From NCBI RefSeq assembly GCF_004345265.1, contig NZ_SLUM01000032.1, positions 1 through 37,216 on the forward strand: DNA of 37,216 nt, given 5' to 3'. The notes under the pieces were generated by a model, which worked only from the letters and a program-made list of their open reading frames with translations, did no database searches and had not been told where the DNA came from. Made by a program: the position numbers and the translations under genes. The stretch's first letter is position 1. Each line of letters opens with the position of its first letter. This DNA comes from Allofournierella massiliensis. GTDB taxonomy: Bacteria > Bacillota > Clostridia > Oscillospirales > Ruminococcaceae. This document shows positions 15,894 through 24,126 of this stretch, piece by piece.

Positions 15894-16439
15894 TCATCTT
15901 TCCATGGCGGCGGCCTGCCTCTGCCGGGGAATGGAAAACCCGTAGACTTTGGCGATGTCATCTCCAAGCCTGCGGGTCACTCTTGTAATATCGGCGCGGG
16001 TTGCAATGCCGCGATATAGTTTTTCTTTCAGCAGTTCAATTTGAGAAGGGCTGGCGATGTCCTTGTAAACGCGGTAGAGGTAAAAGTTCGTGCCATCATG
16101 GTGGATGGCGTCGCACCGCAGATCGCCCAGCCTGTCCACATACCAGGTGGAATAATCCGTATCGGAATACAGGCAGTCCCGGATGTTGCCGCTGGGGATT
16201 TCCTTATATCCCATGCGCCGCCCATTCCACAGGCCCAGGTCGCCTACGACTAAAATCGGTTGGGAGAGCTGCACATTGAGGTTGGCGCGTTCATCATCCA
16301 GGTAATCCCCATTGATCTCATACATCAGGGAAATGCGCTCATCTTCGGATAAATCCGGGTAGTCCGCCTCCAGGTCATCCCTCCAATCCTCATAGTCAAG
16401 ACCATAATTGCTCCAGATAACGTGTCTTTCCTCCTTCAT
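15894..16439 (-). CDS. Uncharacterised ICE protein, 181 aa
   Basis: The N terminus is very acidic (DYEDWRDDLEADYPDLSEDE). The centre holds LGDLRCDAIHHDGTNFYLYR. The LRC...NFYLY core recurs in the neighbouring 319-aa protein (YMLRCNPNYGDYNFYLY), suggesting a shared domain. There is no signal peptide or recognised catalytic motif. Its ATG overlaps the stop codon of the upstream gene (ATGA), which indicates translational coupling. The function is unknown. Confidence 0.7.
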   Translation of the reverse strand: MKEERHVIWSNYGLDYEDWRDDLEADYPDLSEDERISLMYEINGDYLDDERANLNVQLSQPILVVGDLGLWNGRRMGYKEIPSGNIRDCLYSDTDYSTWYVDRLGDLRCDAIHHDGTNFYLYRVYKDIASPSQIELLKEKLYRGIATRADITRVTRRLGDDIAKVYGFSIPRQRQAAAMER

Positions 16440-17395
16440 CGGGCTTCACCTCGATCTTTTTGCCTGGGCTTGATAGGCTGCCCCTGCTCGTCATAGTTTC
16501 TGGGATCGGCGGCGGGGGTCTGCCAGCCAAGCATGGAGCCGGCAAGCATGGCGGCCTCCTGTGCTTTGGTAACGCCATTCTTCACATTGCGGTCGTCTGC
16601 AAACTCTCGGTTCTGTTGAGCGTCAGGAGTTGAAAAATCATAGCAAGGGCTGTAGCCTTTTTCGCCCCTGGTCAGAAGAATCAGCTCCCCGGATGAGGGC
16701 AGTACACTAAAACACTGCACCGGCAGAGAAGAACGCAGCGGGATCACGCTCCCGTGAGTTTGCTCCAATCGCTCCGCAAATTCGCAAATATGATACAGGG
16801 CGCTGGAATACCCGCCGCTGGTTTCAAAATGGGTTTCGTCGATGAACCGGCAGGTGCGGTCGCGGGTTTCTCCGCCGCCAGTGAAAATGCGGATGTGGTC
16901 GCCGTCGGGAATGCGGAACAGCTCCTTGTAGCCGGGCGTGATAAACCGGATGCCCTGTTTGGCCTTTTCCATGTGGTGTTCCAGAAATCGGGAAACGTAG
17001 GCGTAGAGGTAAAAGTTGTAGTCTCCATAATTGGGATTGCACCGGAGCATATAGGTGTGCTGGGGCGTCTGCACCTTAAAACCGTACTCGGCGCAGTAGT
17101 TTCCCTCAAACTCAGCCTCCGGGTTCTGATAGCAAAACCTGGTCATGCTGTCACGGGTGCAGAGCAGCCCGTCCTTCTCCCGCAGAGTGTTGACCACTTC
17201 ATCAAACTCCGCCTTAAACTCGTCCGTCTTGTATTCCCTCCGATGGTCGAACCAGGAAGTGTAGAATTCCTGGCCGCTGCCAAAATCCCCGCGCAGATGG
17301 CCGATACAGCCGGTTTGCCCTTCAAGCTGGCTGCTCTGGTTGTACGCATACAAGCGATCCTCCGGGGTCATGCTGGTAATTTTCAGCTCCATCAT
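16436..17395 (-). CDS. Uncharacterised ICE protein, 319 aa
   Basis: The product (MMELKITSMTPEDRLYAYNQ...) has an N-terminal block with GCIGHLRGDFGSGQEFYTSW, a central TYMLRCNPNYGDYNFYLYAY motif shared with the 181-aa neighbour, and a C-terminal block with KAQEAAMLAGSMLGWQTPAA. It appears soluble and may contain three domains. I recall similar hypothetical proteins in clostridial ICEs but no name. It overlaps the genes on both sides by 4 bp (ATGA), so the block is translated as a coupled set. Confidence 0.7.
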   Translation of the reverse strand: MMELKITSMTPEDRLYAYNQSSQLEGQTGCIGHLRGDFGSGQEFYTSWFDHRREYKTDEFKAEFDEVVNTLREKDGLLCTRDSMTRFCYQNPEAEFEGNYCAEYGFKVQTPQHTYMLRCNPNYGDYNFYLYAYVSRFLEHHMEKAKQGIRFITPGYKELFRIPDGDHIRIFTGGGETRDRTCRFIDETHFETSGGYSSALYHICEFAERLEQTHGSVIPLRSSLPVQCFSVLPSSGELILLTRGEKGYSPCYDFSTPDAQQNREFADDRNVKNGVTKAQEAAMLAGSMLGWQTPAADPRNYDEQGQPIKPRQKDRGEAR

Positions 17396-18030
17396 CGCTC
17401 ACGTCCTTTCTTTTTCGCTTGTCGGTTTTGCTCCGATATGGCCTTTTCCCGTGCCTGCCAATATTCGGGATGGTGAATTTGTACACTACTATTGATAACA
17501 GCTTCATATACTCCGGGACCAAAGTGCTCGTTCACCGGAACTTGGATCATCTTTTTATCCATCAACTCCCGGAGAGCCACCTGCGCGTCGCAGTCCTCCT
17601 CAAAGCAGAGAAAGCCACCCTCTATAAATCCACAGCCCATCGCTTCTTTTCGGAATACCTTTTCCGCCAGCTCCCGTCGCACCATAATACCGCCATGCCC
17701 TGGGGTAGAAACGGAATAAACGCCAGGGCAGAGCGTTTCGCACTCCTGGACTTTGCCCCATGGGGAATAGGGCGGAGCCTCCGGCGCAATGGTGTTTTGT
17801 TGCTGTTCCTCCAGGCACTGCACCTCCTCCTGCGCCCGCGCCACCAAATCCTTCTGCGCAGAAAACAGGTCGCTGAAATAGTGGCCCCAATAATAGTCCT
17901 TCCGGTCTGTACATTTCCAGGTGACAAACTGCTGGGGCGCTGTCAAATGAACGCCCAAGACAAACTCGCTGTCGCCCACATGACAGGAATCCGTAATGAT
18001 ATATCCGGCGTTTTCTCTGTAATCCATCAT
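17392..18030 (-). CDS. Uncharacterised ICE protein, 212 aa, possibly DUF7007-like
   Basis: The N-terminal domain (YIITDSCHVGDSEFVLGVHL) resembles the N terminus of the 207-aa protein upstream, which suggests duplication. The central part PGVYSVSTPGHGGIMVRREL followed by an acidic FEEDCDAQVAL resembles DUF7007-like proteins, an identification I hold with modest confidence. The C terminus is basic. It overlaps both neighbours by 4 bp. No activity is known. Confidence 0.65.
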   Translation of the reverse strand: MMDYRENAGYIITDSCHVGDSEFVLGVHLTAPQQFVTWKCTDRKDYYWGHYFSDLFSAQKDLVARAQEEVQCLEEQQQNTIAPEAPPYSPWGKVQECETLCPGVYSVSTPGHGGIMVRRELAEKVFRKEAMGCGFIEGGFLCFEEDCDAQVALRELMDKKMIQVPVNEHFGPGVYEAVINSSVQIHHPEYWQAREKAISEQNRQAKKKGRER

Positions 18031-18650
18031 CGTTCACGCTCCTTCGTCGTTTCCTTTTTGACCTGTTCCTGCTGGATCGCAGTAAGACCATGCTTCGCCC
18101 AGCCGGGAAGGTTTTCCGGCTGTATCGTACCAAGCACGTCCATGCGCTCATAGCGGCTTTCTTTTCCGGTATAGAGGTCAACGCAGTAACAGGCGGACCC
18201 CCGGCTGTGTGGAGAAGCCCCAAAGCCGCCCAGACAGAGCTTGAGCTGGCGGGTAGCCCTGCGGTATTCCCGGCGCAGCACCTCCGGCTTTATCACCACG
18301 ATTTTCCCGTGCAGATCATCCTCATGGGAAATGGGGGTGCAGCCCTCCGCTGTGATGGGGCAGTCGTCTATGCCCTGTATGCGGGGCTTGTTCAATTCTA
18401 TGTGGGTTTTCTGCGCTTGCTCGGCAATCCTCTGGCCGAACAGCTCCACAATCTCCGGGAAATCATCACTGGCCATCACTTCGCTGTATTCTGCAAACAA
18501 TGCGTTCTGCCGGCAAAAGGCGCACATATACTTCATGCCGGTTTCATCCTGTGGATTTTCCCCCAGGACAACCTCCCGGTCGCCAATCTGCACCGCCTGG
18601 ATAATCTCATAATCACCGGCCATGCGTTTTTCTTCCATATTATCGTTCAT
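18027..18650 (-). CDS. Uncharacterised ICE protein, 207 aa
   Basis: It begins MNDNMEEKRMAGDYEIIQAV with a domain (GDREVVLGENPQD...YMCAFCRQN) similar in pattern to the N terminus of the 212-aa product. The cysteine pair in CAFC and the later CLGGFGASPHSRGSACYCVD could be structural or metal-binding, but I cannot assign a family. The C terminus ends KERER, forming the junction GAACGATGATG with the next gene. It overlaps the upstream 104-aa gene by 11 bp. Confidence 0.65.
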   Translation of the reverse strand: MNDNMEEKRMAGDYEIIQAVQIGDREVVLGENPQDETGMKYMCAFCRQNALFAEYSEVMASDDFPEIVELFGQRIAEQAQKTHIELNKPRIQGIDDCPITAEGCTPISHEDDLHGKIVVIKPEVLRREYRRATRQLKLCLGGFGASPHSRGSACYCVDLYTGKESRYERMDVLGTIQPENLPGWAKHGLTAIQQEQVKKETTKERER

Positions 18651-18954
18651 CTCTCTGCCTCCGACTTTTTATAAGTGGTTCCACATATTCCTGTAAATCA
18701 TTTTTGCATGGCAGGTACAGCCTTCCGTTTTCTACACATCGAAACAGGTCGCACTCCTTATCTGGTGACGCTGCATAGAAGTCCTCATGGGAATAGGGAT
18801 ACTTGCTCTCATAGCTGTAACCCGGCCTGCAAAAGCCAAGTTCTTTGTCTATGCGCTGCCTGCGTGAGATCGCAAAGAAATTATTTTCTTCTTTAGTAAA
18901 ACATCTTTCTGGAATGAAGTGATAACCTCCATATTCAAAACTTTCCTTATTCAT
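18640..18954 (-). CDS. Uncharacterised ICE protein, 104 aa
   Basis: I place the start at ATG 18954, which overlaps the TGA of the preceding gene (TGATG), with GGAGG 8 nt upstream. A GTG one codon earlier is also open. The protein (MNKESFEYGGYHFIPERCFT...) is aromatic-rich, with YSYESKYPYSHEDFY and a C-terminal VENGRLYLPCKNDLQEYVEP. It is soluble, and similar small proteins of unknown role occur in clostridial ICEs. Confidence 0.65.
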   Translation of the reverse strand: MNKESFEYGGYHFIPERCFTKEENNFFAISRRQRIDKELGFCRPGYSYESKYPYSHEDFYAASPDKECDLFRCVENGRLYLPCKNDLQEYVEPLIKSRRQRDER

Positions 18955-19193
18955 CACTCTGCCTCCATATCCTTTTTGATAAATGCTTTGATTTCCTTTA
19001 CACTGGCAAAATCCCGTTCATCCCCGGTAAGGTAGCGCACCGCGTCCTGCCATTGATAGAGGGGATGGGCGCTTTCCTCCATCCCGCACAAATCGGCCAA
19101 GGCTGCCCTGCGCAGGAAGGGGGTGAGGTTTAAGTCGGAGATAAAGCAGCCATGCCGGGCCGCCAGTATATCCAGCAGGTGCAGTTCACTCAT
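18954..19193 (-). CDS. Uncharacterised ICE protein, 79 aa
   Basis: The small, mostly helical protein (MSELHLLDILAARHGCFISD...) has no signal peptide and no motif I can name. It overlaps the upstream helix-hairpin-helix-like gene by 8 bp and the downstream gene by 1 bp, which supports it as a real translated member of the coupled cluster. Confidence 0.6.
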   Translation of the reverse strand: MSELHLLDILAARHGCFISDLNLTPFLRRAALADLCGMEESAHPLYQWQDAVRYLTGDERDFASVKEIKAFIKKDMEAE

Positions 19194-19431
19194 GGCCGCA
19201 CCTGCTTTCCCCGGCTTCTTTCAACAGTTCCTCCACCAGCCTGCCGCTGCGGACTTTATTCCGGTCCGCCAGCACCTTGTTCTGGACGCACAGCACCGCC
19301 CGGATATTGGGGACGGTAATGCCGGGGATTTCCACCATCTCCTCCGGGGTGACGGTGAGAAGCTGCACCGGGGAGTAGCCAGCCTGGGCAAAGATACGGA
19401 ACAGCCGCTGTTCAAATCGTTCTTTCATCAT
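19186..19431 (-). CDS. Small protein with helix-hairpin-helix-like motif, 81 aa
   Basis: I chose the ATG at 19431, preceded by AAAGGAGC. Residues 21-46 (PVQLLTVTPEEMVEIPGITV then PNIRAV) have the spacing of a helix-hairpin-helix, a motif that binds DNA backbone without sequence preference and also occurs in the RNA polymerase alpha C-terminal domain. A DNA- or polymerase-contacting role is therefore possible, but this is inference. It is the first gene after an intrinsic terminator (19462-19485) whose stem ends 30 bp before the start codon. Confidence 0.6.
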   Translation of the reverse strand: MMKERFEQRLFRIFAQAGYSPVQLLTVTPEEMVEIPGITVPNIRAVLCVQNKVLADRNKVRSGRLVEELLKEAGESRCGHE

Positions 19432-19461
19432 CAACGCTCCTTTCTTTTTTGGTATGTAAAA

Positions 19462-19485
19462 GGGGCGGCCCCGCATGGCCGCCCC
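19462..19485 (-). terminator. Intrinsic terminator between the adhesin operon and the small-gene cluster
   Basis: A perfect 9-bp stem GGGGCGGCC / GGCCGCCCC with a 6-nt loop is followed on the minus strand by TTTTACATACC. Its flank TTTTGGTATGTAAAAG (19447-19462, plus strand) is identical to that of the 5353 terminator. No promoter fits between it and the next start codon. Confidence 0.8.
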
Positions 19486-19492
19486 TGGCTGG

Positions 19493-19582
19493 TTACTTCT
19501 TCCGGCTTCTGACTTTCAGGAAAATCAGGCCGCCGATGATGAATACCACCAGCGCAATGGCAATGATCGCTTTCAGTTCCAT
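19493..19582 (-). CDS. 29-aa single-helix membrane peptide
   Basis: The ORF encodes MELKAIIAIALVVFIIGGLI followed by FLKVRSRKK. It is one hydrophobic helix with a positive C-terminal tail, which predicts an inserted N-out peptide. AAGGAGG stands 9 nt before the ATG. It begins 35 bp after the adhesin stop and is followed at once by a terminator, so it is the last gene of the adhesin transcript. The function is unknown. Confidence 0.7.
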   Translation of the reverse strand: MELKAIIAIALVVFIIGGLIFLKVRSRKK

Positions 19583-19617
19583 AAAATCATTCCTCCTTAC
19601 ACAGATTCAAACCGCCG

Positions 19618-22600
19618 TTATTTTGCGGTATTATTGCCTTTCTTGCGCTTGCCCACATAAGCCGCAACGCCCAGGGCGGCAGCGCCCATAGCGGATACAC
19701 CCATCAGGGCCGCCCACAGCCAGGGCTTGCTGTCATCGCCGGTTTTCGGGGTATCGCGCAGCTCATTGTGCATTTGCGCCACAGTGGTCTTATCCGCCAG
19801 AATCGTCACCTTTTTATCCGCAGGCAGCACATAGTTGGCGCTGGCCCCATCCGATACCTCGGACACGGTGTAATCGCCTACGCGCAGGCCCTCGATGAAG
19901 ATTTCGCCGTTTTTATCCGTTTTGAAGGTCTGGTCGTAGCCGTTGGCCCCGGTCACGCGGAAGGAGAAGCCCTCCACCTTGCCGTCGCTGGACGTTTTTT
20001 CAATCCGCAGGGAGCCAGTCTGGGCCATGTTGGTGAAGCCAACCCCGGCCTCGTTCTCTACCTCGTAGATTTTGCCGTTCTCGGTGATCTCCACATAGTA
20101 GGCGTTTTCATCCAGCAGGAAGCCCTCCGGCGCTTTGGTTTCCCTTACGAACACGCCGCCGTAGAGGATGTGGGACATCTCGTAAATGCCAGTGCTGGTT
20201 TCCTCCAGCTTGCCCAGCAGCTCGTCGCCCTCGTCCAGCTCCTTGTTGCCGTTGGTATCACGATATACCTCAAACTCGGCACCAGTCAGCTTGTTGTCCG
20301 GGTAATCCTTATCCACTTTGGTAAGGCGCAGGTCGCCGTAAACCCGCTCATTGGCGAGAGAGATTTCCACAACCTGTCCATCTTCATCCACAGTAACGGG
20401 GATCACTTCATCGGAGAGGATGAACCCTTCCGGGCTTTCCAGCTCTTTCAGCACCCAATTCCCGTAGGGGACGCCTGCGAAGGAGAAGCTGCCGTCCTCC
20501 GCTGAAGTGGCGGTGGCAAGGGCGTTTTCGGCGGTAAACTCGGTTTCATCGGACTTAAACAGGCCGATTACAGCTCCGCCCAGGCCCGTGCCGTTCTCAT
20601 CGGTTTTGAGTCCCTTGATTTCGCCGCGGATCAGCTCGTTGGTGACAGCCTCGCCATCATTGGCAGAAATCTCTACCACGGCAACAGAAGGCCCGCCGTA
20701 CTCAAAGGTAAACGGGAAGGTTTCGCCGTTCAGTAGATAATGGCTGTCGGTGGACAGCTCCTTAAGGTAGAAGCTGCCGAAAGGCAGGTCGGTGCTGCAA
20801 ACGGCCTGGCCGTTCTCATTCACAGAAACGATCTCCAGAAGCCCGTCTGCCGGGATCACGGAACCGTCTGCTGCGGTGATGTCCTCCTGGGCATAGAGGC
20901 CAAAAGTTACGGCGGAGATCTCGCCATTCATGCCAATGCCAAAGATTTCATCCTGCTCCAGCACCTTGTCAAGCGTCACAAGAGCTTTCTGGCGCTGGTT
21001 GTAGAAGCTGGCAGAGGTTTCGGTGACTTCCACCTCCTGGCCTGCGTACACCAGCTCCACGTTGGTGACGTTCTCGCCGGTATCCACCATGCCGTGAGGG
21101 AACTGGATTTCCTTCACCTGGAACTTGCCCAGGTAGAGGGGCTGGCTCTGGGCCGTCCCGTCCTCGCCGGTGGTGATGGTGTCCACTACCTCGCCCGCAG
21201 AATAGCGCAGGGTGCCGTCCAGGGTGTAGACGTCCTCCAGGGCGGTGATTTCAAACACCGCACCGGGCAGGCCCTGCACCTCATACACCGGCTGGTAAAC
21301 GCCTTCGCTTTCTGCCACAGAGGAGAACACCTCGCCGGTCTTGCTGACTTTGATGATTCCTTTCTGGGCCATGTTGGGCTTGGTGACTTCGATCACCGTC
21401 ACGCCGCCTTCCTCGCTGGAATGATCCTCGGTCACATCAAAGTAAACCGGGGTGCTGTCCAATACATAGCCATAGGGGGCCTGTACTTCAACCAGGGAAT
21501 ATCCCGTGCCGTATTCCAGCTTTTCAGGCGTTACCAGATAGCCCTCGGAATTGGTGTAGAACGTATCAATCGTAGTCGGCGTCGGGTAAGTGAAGGTCAT
21601 TTCCACCTTGCTGCCATCGGGACGGTAAATCTGGAACCCGGCTCCCGCATAGGGAATGGTGACGCCGGTTTCTGCGTCCACCTTGACCACCTTGATGAAG
21701 CTCTCAAAATTGGCGTTGTTGATAAGGTAGCGGTAGGTCTGCCCGTCCTGAGCGATATACACTTCAAAATCGTCCATCAGCTCACGGCCTTCCCAGCCCT
21801 TGGTCTGGCGGACGATATAAGTGCCGTAGGGCAGCTTCTTCGACTGTGCAAAGCCGTTCTCATCGCAGACGAGAACATCGCGCTCGGATTCCTTGGCATT
21901 TTCATAGCTGCCGGCTGATTTCAAGAATACCTGGAACTCTGCGCCGGATTCCGGAGTTTCGATCTGGGTTTCCCCATCATCGGTGTGCTTGATGATGGCA
22001 ATGTCGCCCTTGATGACTTGCTCCGTCACATCGTTGGCTGTATCGTTCAGCTCAATGGTATAAAGCTCCGGCTCCGCGCCTACCTTGTGGATGGTGGAAT
22101 CCAGCAGGTAGCCCTCGCTGGGGCCGATTTCACGGATTGTCCAGTCCGAATCACAGACGTAATAACCGGTGGTGAACTGGCCGTTTTCGTCCGTGGTGAA
22201 GCTGTCGATGAGGGTGTCTCCCTTATACAGCCCATACACAGCGCCGGCCAGGGAACCATCGCCCTGGGGCGCGCCTGTTTCCACGTCGCTCTTGGTGACG
22301 GTGACACGGAACTTTTTCAGCACGTTGTTCACGCTCTTGTGGGTCACTTCATTCCACTCGATGGTGGCTGTCTGGGAATCCGGCACCACATAACGGATAG
22401 GGGTATCCACCTCCTCCAGTACATAGCCCGTGCCGATGAGCACGTTTTCAAAGCGCGCCACACCGCTGGAATCCGTCACAGCATATTCGTCCACCGGCTG
22501 CCCGGAGAGGGATGTGCCGGACAGATGGAAGGTCATGCCCTCCACCAGCCCGTCCTCGCTGGTTTTCGTCACTTCCAGGCTGCCGCGCTTCAGCTTGTTA

Positions 22601-23847
22601 TTGAAAGTTACGGTGGCGGTCTGGCCGCTGACGATGGTCACGCGCTGGGTTTCCTGGGGTTCATACTTATCAATCGACTGCTCGGTTACGGTATAAACGC
22701 CAGGGTTGAGGTCGGTGATGTCGATCTCGCCCGCCTCATTGGTGGTCTTGGTGGCGCTGTACCCCTCGCCGGTGATAGTGAAGTTGATCCCGGCTACCTG
22801 ACCGTCCTCGGAAGTCTTAATCAGCTTCATGTTGCCGGTTTTCACTTCCAGATTCAGATAGCCCACCATATAATCGGACACGGTTTCCCCGTAGGTGGCA
22901 AAGTCCTGCTTGCCTCCGCCGATAATCCCATCTGTCCAAACCACAACGCCGCTGCGCTGGGCAGAGATTTTTTCCGCCTTGATGGTCACAGAGCCTTTGA
23001 TGGCCTGGGCGGAAGTGATGGTGAGCTGGTTTCCGTCCACAGAGAAATTCAGGCCGGTGGTGCTGCTGGAGAAAGTGTAGTCACCCAGCACACCATTGGT
23101 GTCCGTAAGAGTGAGGGAATACTGCTGGCCATCCCATTTCAGCTCATAGGCACCGGCGTCGGCGGTACTGCTGAAAAAGCTGGGCAGCATGGTGTGGCGC
23201 TTCACCGCGCTCTCAATGGCGGAATACTGGCTGAAAATCTGGCTATACAGCGGATGGTCAGCGCTGATATATTCCGTCATGTTGTTTTTGCCCTGGGCGC
23301 GGGCGTCCACATGGTTAAACTGGCTGTCGCGCTCACCCACAACCGTTTCCCAAACAAGAAGCTGGGTAGCGATATATCCCGCGATCTTGCTGGCGTCCTC
23401 CGGGTTTCCGCTCATCCATGAGGTGCTGGCGTTACCCTGCCAGCCATAGGTCATAATCCGCCCGATATATTCCTTGACGGTATTCGGGGGGATGGTGGGG
23501 TTTAGGTTGGACGGGTAGTTGTCCCAGAAATCTTCGCCCCGGCCCGTGTACTGGTCGCCGGTATTCACACCCACACCCGGCTCAATGCAGTAGATGGCCC
23601 TGCCATTGAAGGCGTCCTGGGTGTGGACGGAAAAGCTGTCGTTCTCTCCGGTGGACCAGCCGCCCAGGAAATTCAGGGCGGGATGGCCCCATCCGGCCTT
23701 GTTGGGGTCGCTGGCACGGGGCAGGTCGATCATATACGTTGTCATGGTTTCGCCTGCGGCAAAAGCCGTGGTTCCTGTCCCTACGAACACACCCAGGCAC
23801 ATGAGCATGGCCATGAGCAGGGACAGAGGCTTTCTCAATGCTTTCAT
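19618..23847 (-). CDS. Thioester-forming, CnaB-repeat LPXTG-type surface adhesin
   Basis: The 1409-aa protein starts at ATG 23847 with AGGAGG upstream. A signal peptide (about residues 1-30, ending TTAFA-A) precedes a thioester domain. Cys87 in YCIEPG and Gln162 in IATQLLVW are the expected crosslinking pair of Cys-Gln thioester adhesins, which can bind covalently to target surfaces. About ten CnaB/SpaA-like beta-sandwich repeats follow, each opening with a strand such as GSLEVTKTSEDG and closing near an E-rich VxE segment. CnaB domains often hold Lys-Asn isopeptide bonds. The C terminus has TPKTG (1366-1370), a hydrophobic helix and KRKK, a sortase wall-anchor signal. It is encoded between parB and the coupled small-gene cluster. 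A role in mating contact or host adhesion is inferred. Confidence 0.9.
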   Translation of the reverse strand: MKALRKPLSLLMAMLMCLGVFVGTGTTAFAAGETMTTYMIDLPRASDPNKAGWGHPALNFLGGWSTGENDSFSVHTQDAFNGRAIYCIEPGVGVNTGDQYTGRGEDFWDNYPSNLNPTIPPNTVKEYIGRIMTYGWQGNASTSWMSGNPEDASKIAGYIATQLLVWETVVGERDSQFNHVDARAQGKNNMTEYISADHPLYSQIFSQYSAIESAVKRHTMLPSFFSSTADAGAYELKWDGQQYSLTLTDTNGVLGDYTFSSSTTGLNFSVDGNQLTITSAQAIKGSVTIKAEKISAQRSGVVVWTDGIIGGGKQDFATYGETVSDYMVGYLNLEVKTGNMKLIKTSEDGQVAGINFTITGEGYSATKTTNEAGEIDITDLNPGVYTVTEQSIDKYEPQETQRVTIVSGQTATVTFNNKLKRGSLEVTKTSEDGLVEGMTFHLSGTSLSGQPVDEYAVTDSSGVARFENVLIGTGYVLEEVDTPIRYVVPDSQTATIEWNEVTHKSVNNVLKKFRVTVTKSDVETGAPQGDGSLAGAVYGLYKGDTLIDSFTTDENGQFTTGYYVCDSDWTIREIGPSEGYLLDSTIHKVGAEPELYTIELNDTANDVTEQVIKGDIAIIKHTDDGETQIETPESGAEFQVFLKSAGSYENAKESERDVLVCDENGFAQSKKLPYGTYIVRQTKGWEGRELMDDFEVYIAQDGQTYRYLINNANFESFIKVVKVDAETGVTIPYAGAGFQIYRPDGSKVEMTFTYPTPTTIDTFYTNSEGYLVTPEKLEYGTGYSLVEVQAPYGYVLDSTPVYFDVTEDHSSEEGGVTVIEVTKPNMAQKGIIKVSKTGEVFSSVAESEGVYQPVYEVQGLPGAVFEITALEDVYTLDGTLRYSAGEVVDTITTGEDGTAQSQPLYLGKFQVKEIQFPHGMVDTGENVTNVELVYAGQEVEVTETSASFYNQRQKALVTLDKVLEQDEIFGIGMNGEISAVTFGLYAQEDITAADGSVIPADGLLEIVSVNENGQAVCSTDLPFGSFYLKELSTDSHYLLNGETFPFTFEYGGPSVAVVEISANDGEAVTNELIRGEIKGLKTDENGTGLGGAVIGLFKSDETEFTAENALATATSAEDGSFSFAGVPYGNWVLKELESPEGFILSDEVIPVTVDEDGQVVEISLANERVYGDLRLTKVDKDYPDNKLTGAEFEVYRDTNGNKELDEGDELLGKLEETSTGIYEMSHILYGGVFVRETKAPEGFLLDENAYYVEITENGKIYEVENEAGVGFTNMAQTGSLRIEKTSSDGKVEGFSFRVTGANGYDQTFKTDKNGEIFIEGLRVGDYTVSEVSDGASANYVLPADKKVTILADKTTVAQMHNELRDTPKTGDDSKPWLWAALMGVSAMGAAALGVAAYVGKRKKGNNTAK

Positions 23848-23878
23848 CGTGTTACCTCCTTGAAATGGCCGCAAAAAA

Positions 23879-23900
23879 AGCACATCGCTCTGGATGTGCT
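23879..23900 (-). terminator. Intrinsic terminator just upstream of the adhesin gene
   Basis: On the minus strand the 8-bp stem AGCACATC / GATGTGCT with a 6-nt loop is followed by TTTTTTT. An outer GCCGCAA / TTGCGGC pair (23868-23874 and 23903-23909) can lengthen it. It ends about 30 nt before the adhesin ATG and could either end the parAB transcript or attenuate adhesin expression. Confidence 0.75.
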
Positions 23901-23909
23901 GCTTGCGGC

Positions 23910-24126
23910 TGGATTCTGTTTACGTTCTAAAAAAGAGAGGCGCGCCAATCGTTCTCCACCTCATCCGTTCTATCCATAACCCTGTGGATTCTTGAAAGAA
24001 CCAGCCTCCCCAAATATCTTCTTTTTTAGGCTGTTTAGGTTGTACGAAGGGGTGAGGTGTGGAGAGGGGGAACAGCGAAAACACCGGTTCCCTGCAAATG
24101 GGCGCACTGCTCCCTTGGCAGTAAGG
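23910..24126. other. Gap between parB and the adhesin gene
   Basis: I see no convincing gene here. Short open frames exist on the minus strand but lack a ribosome binding site. A promoter for the adhesin may lie here, but I could not identify clear boxes. Confidence 0.4.

Noticed and set aside
21985-23421. 478-aa plus-strand ORF over the adhesin gene
   Set aside because: The minus-strand frame has a signal peptide, repeats and a wall anchor. The plus-strand frame has no recognisable features.
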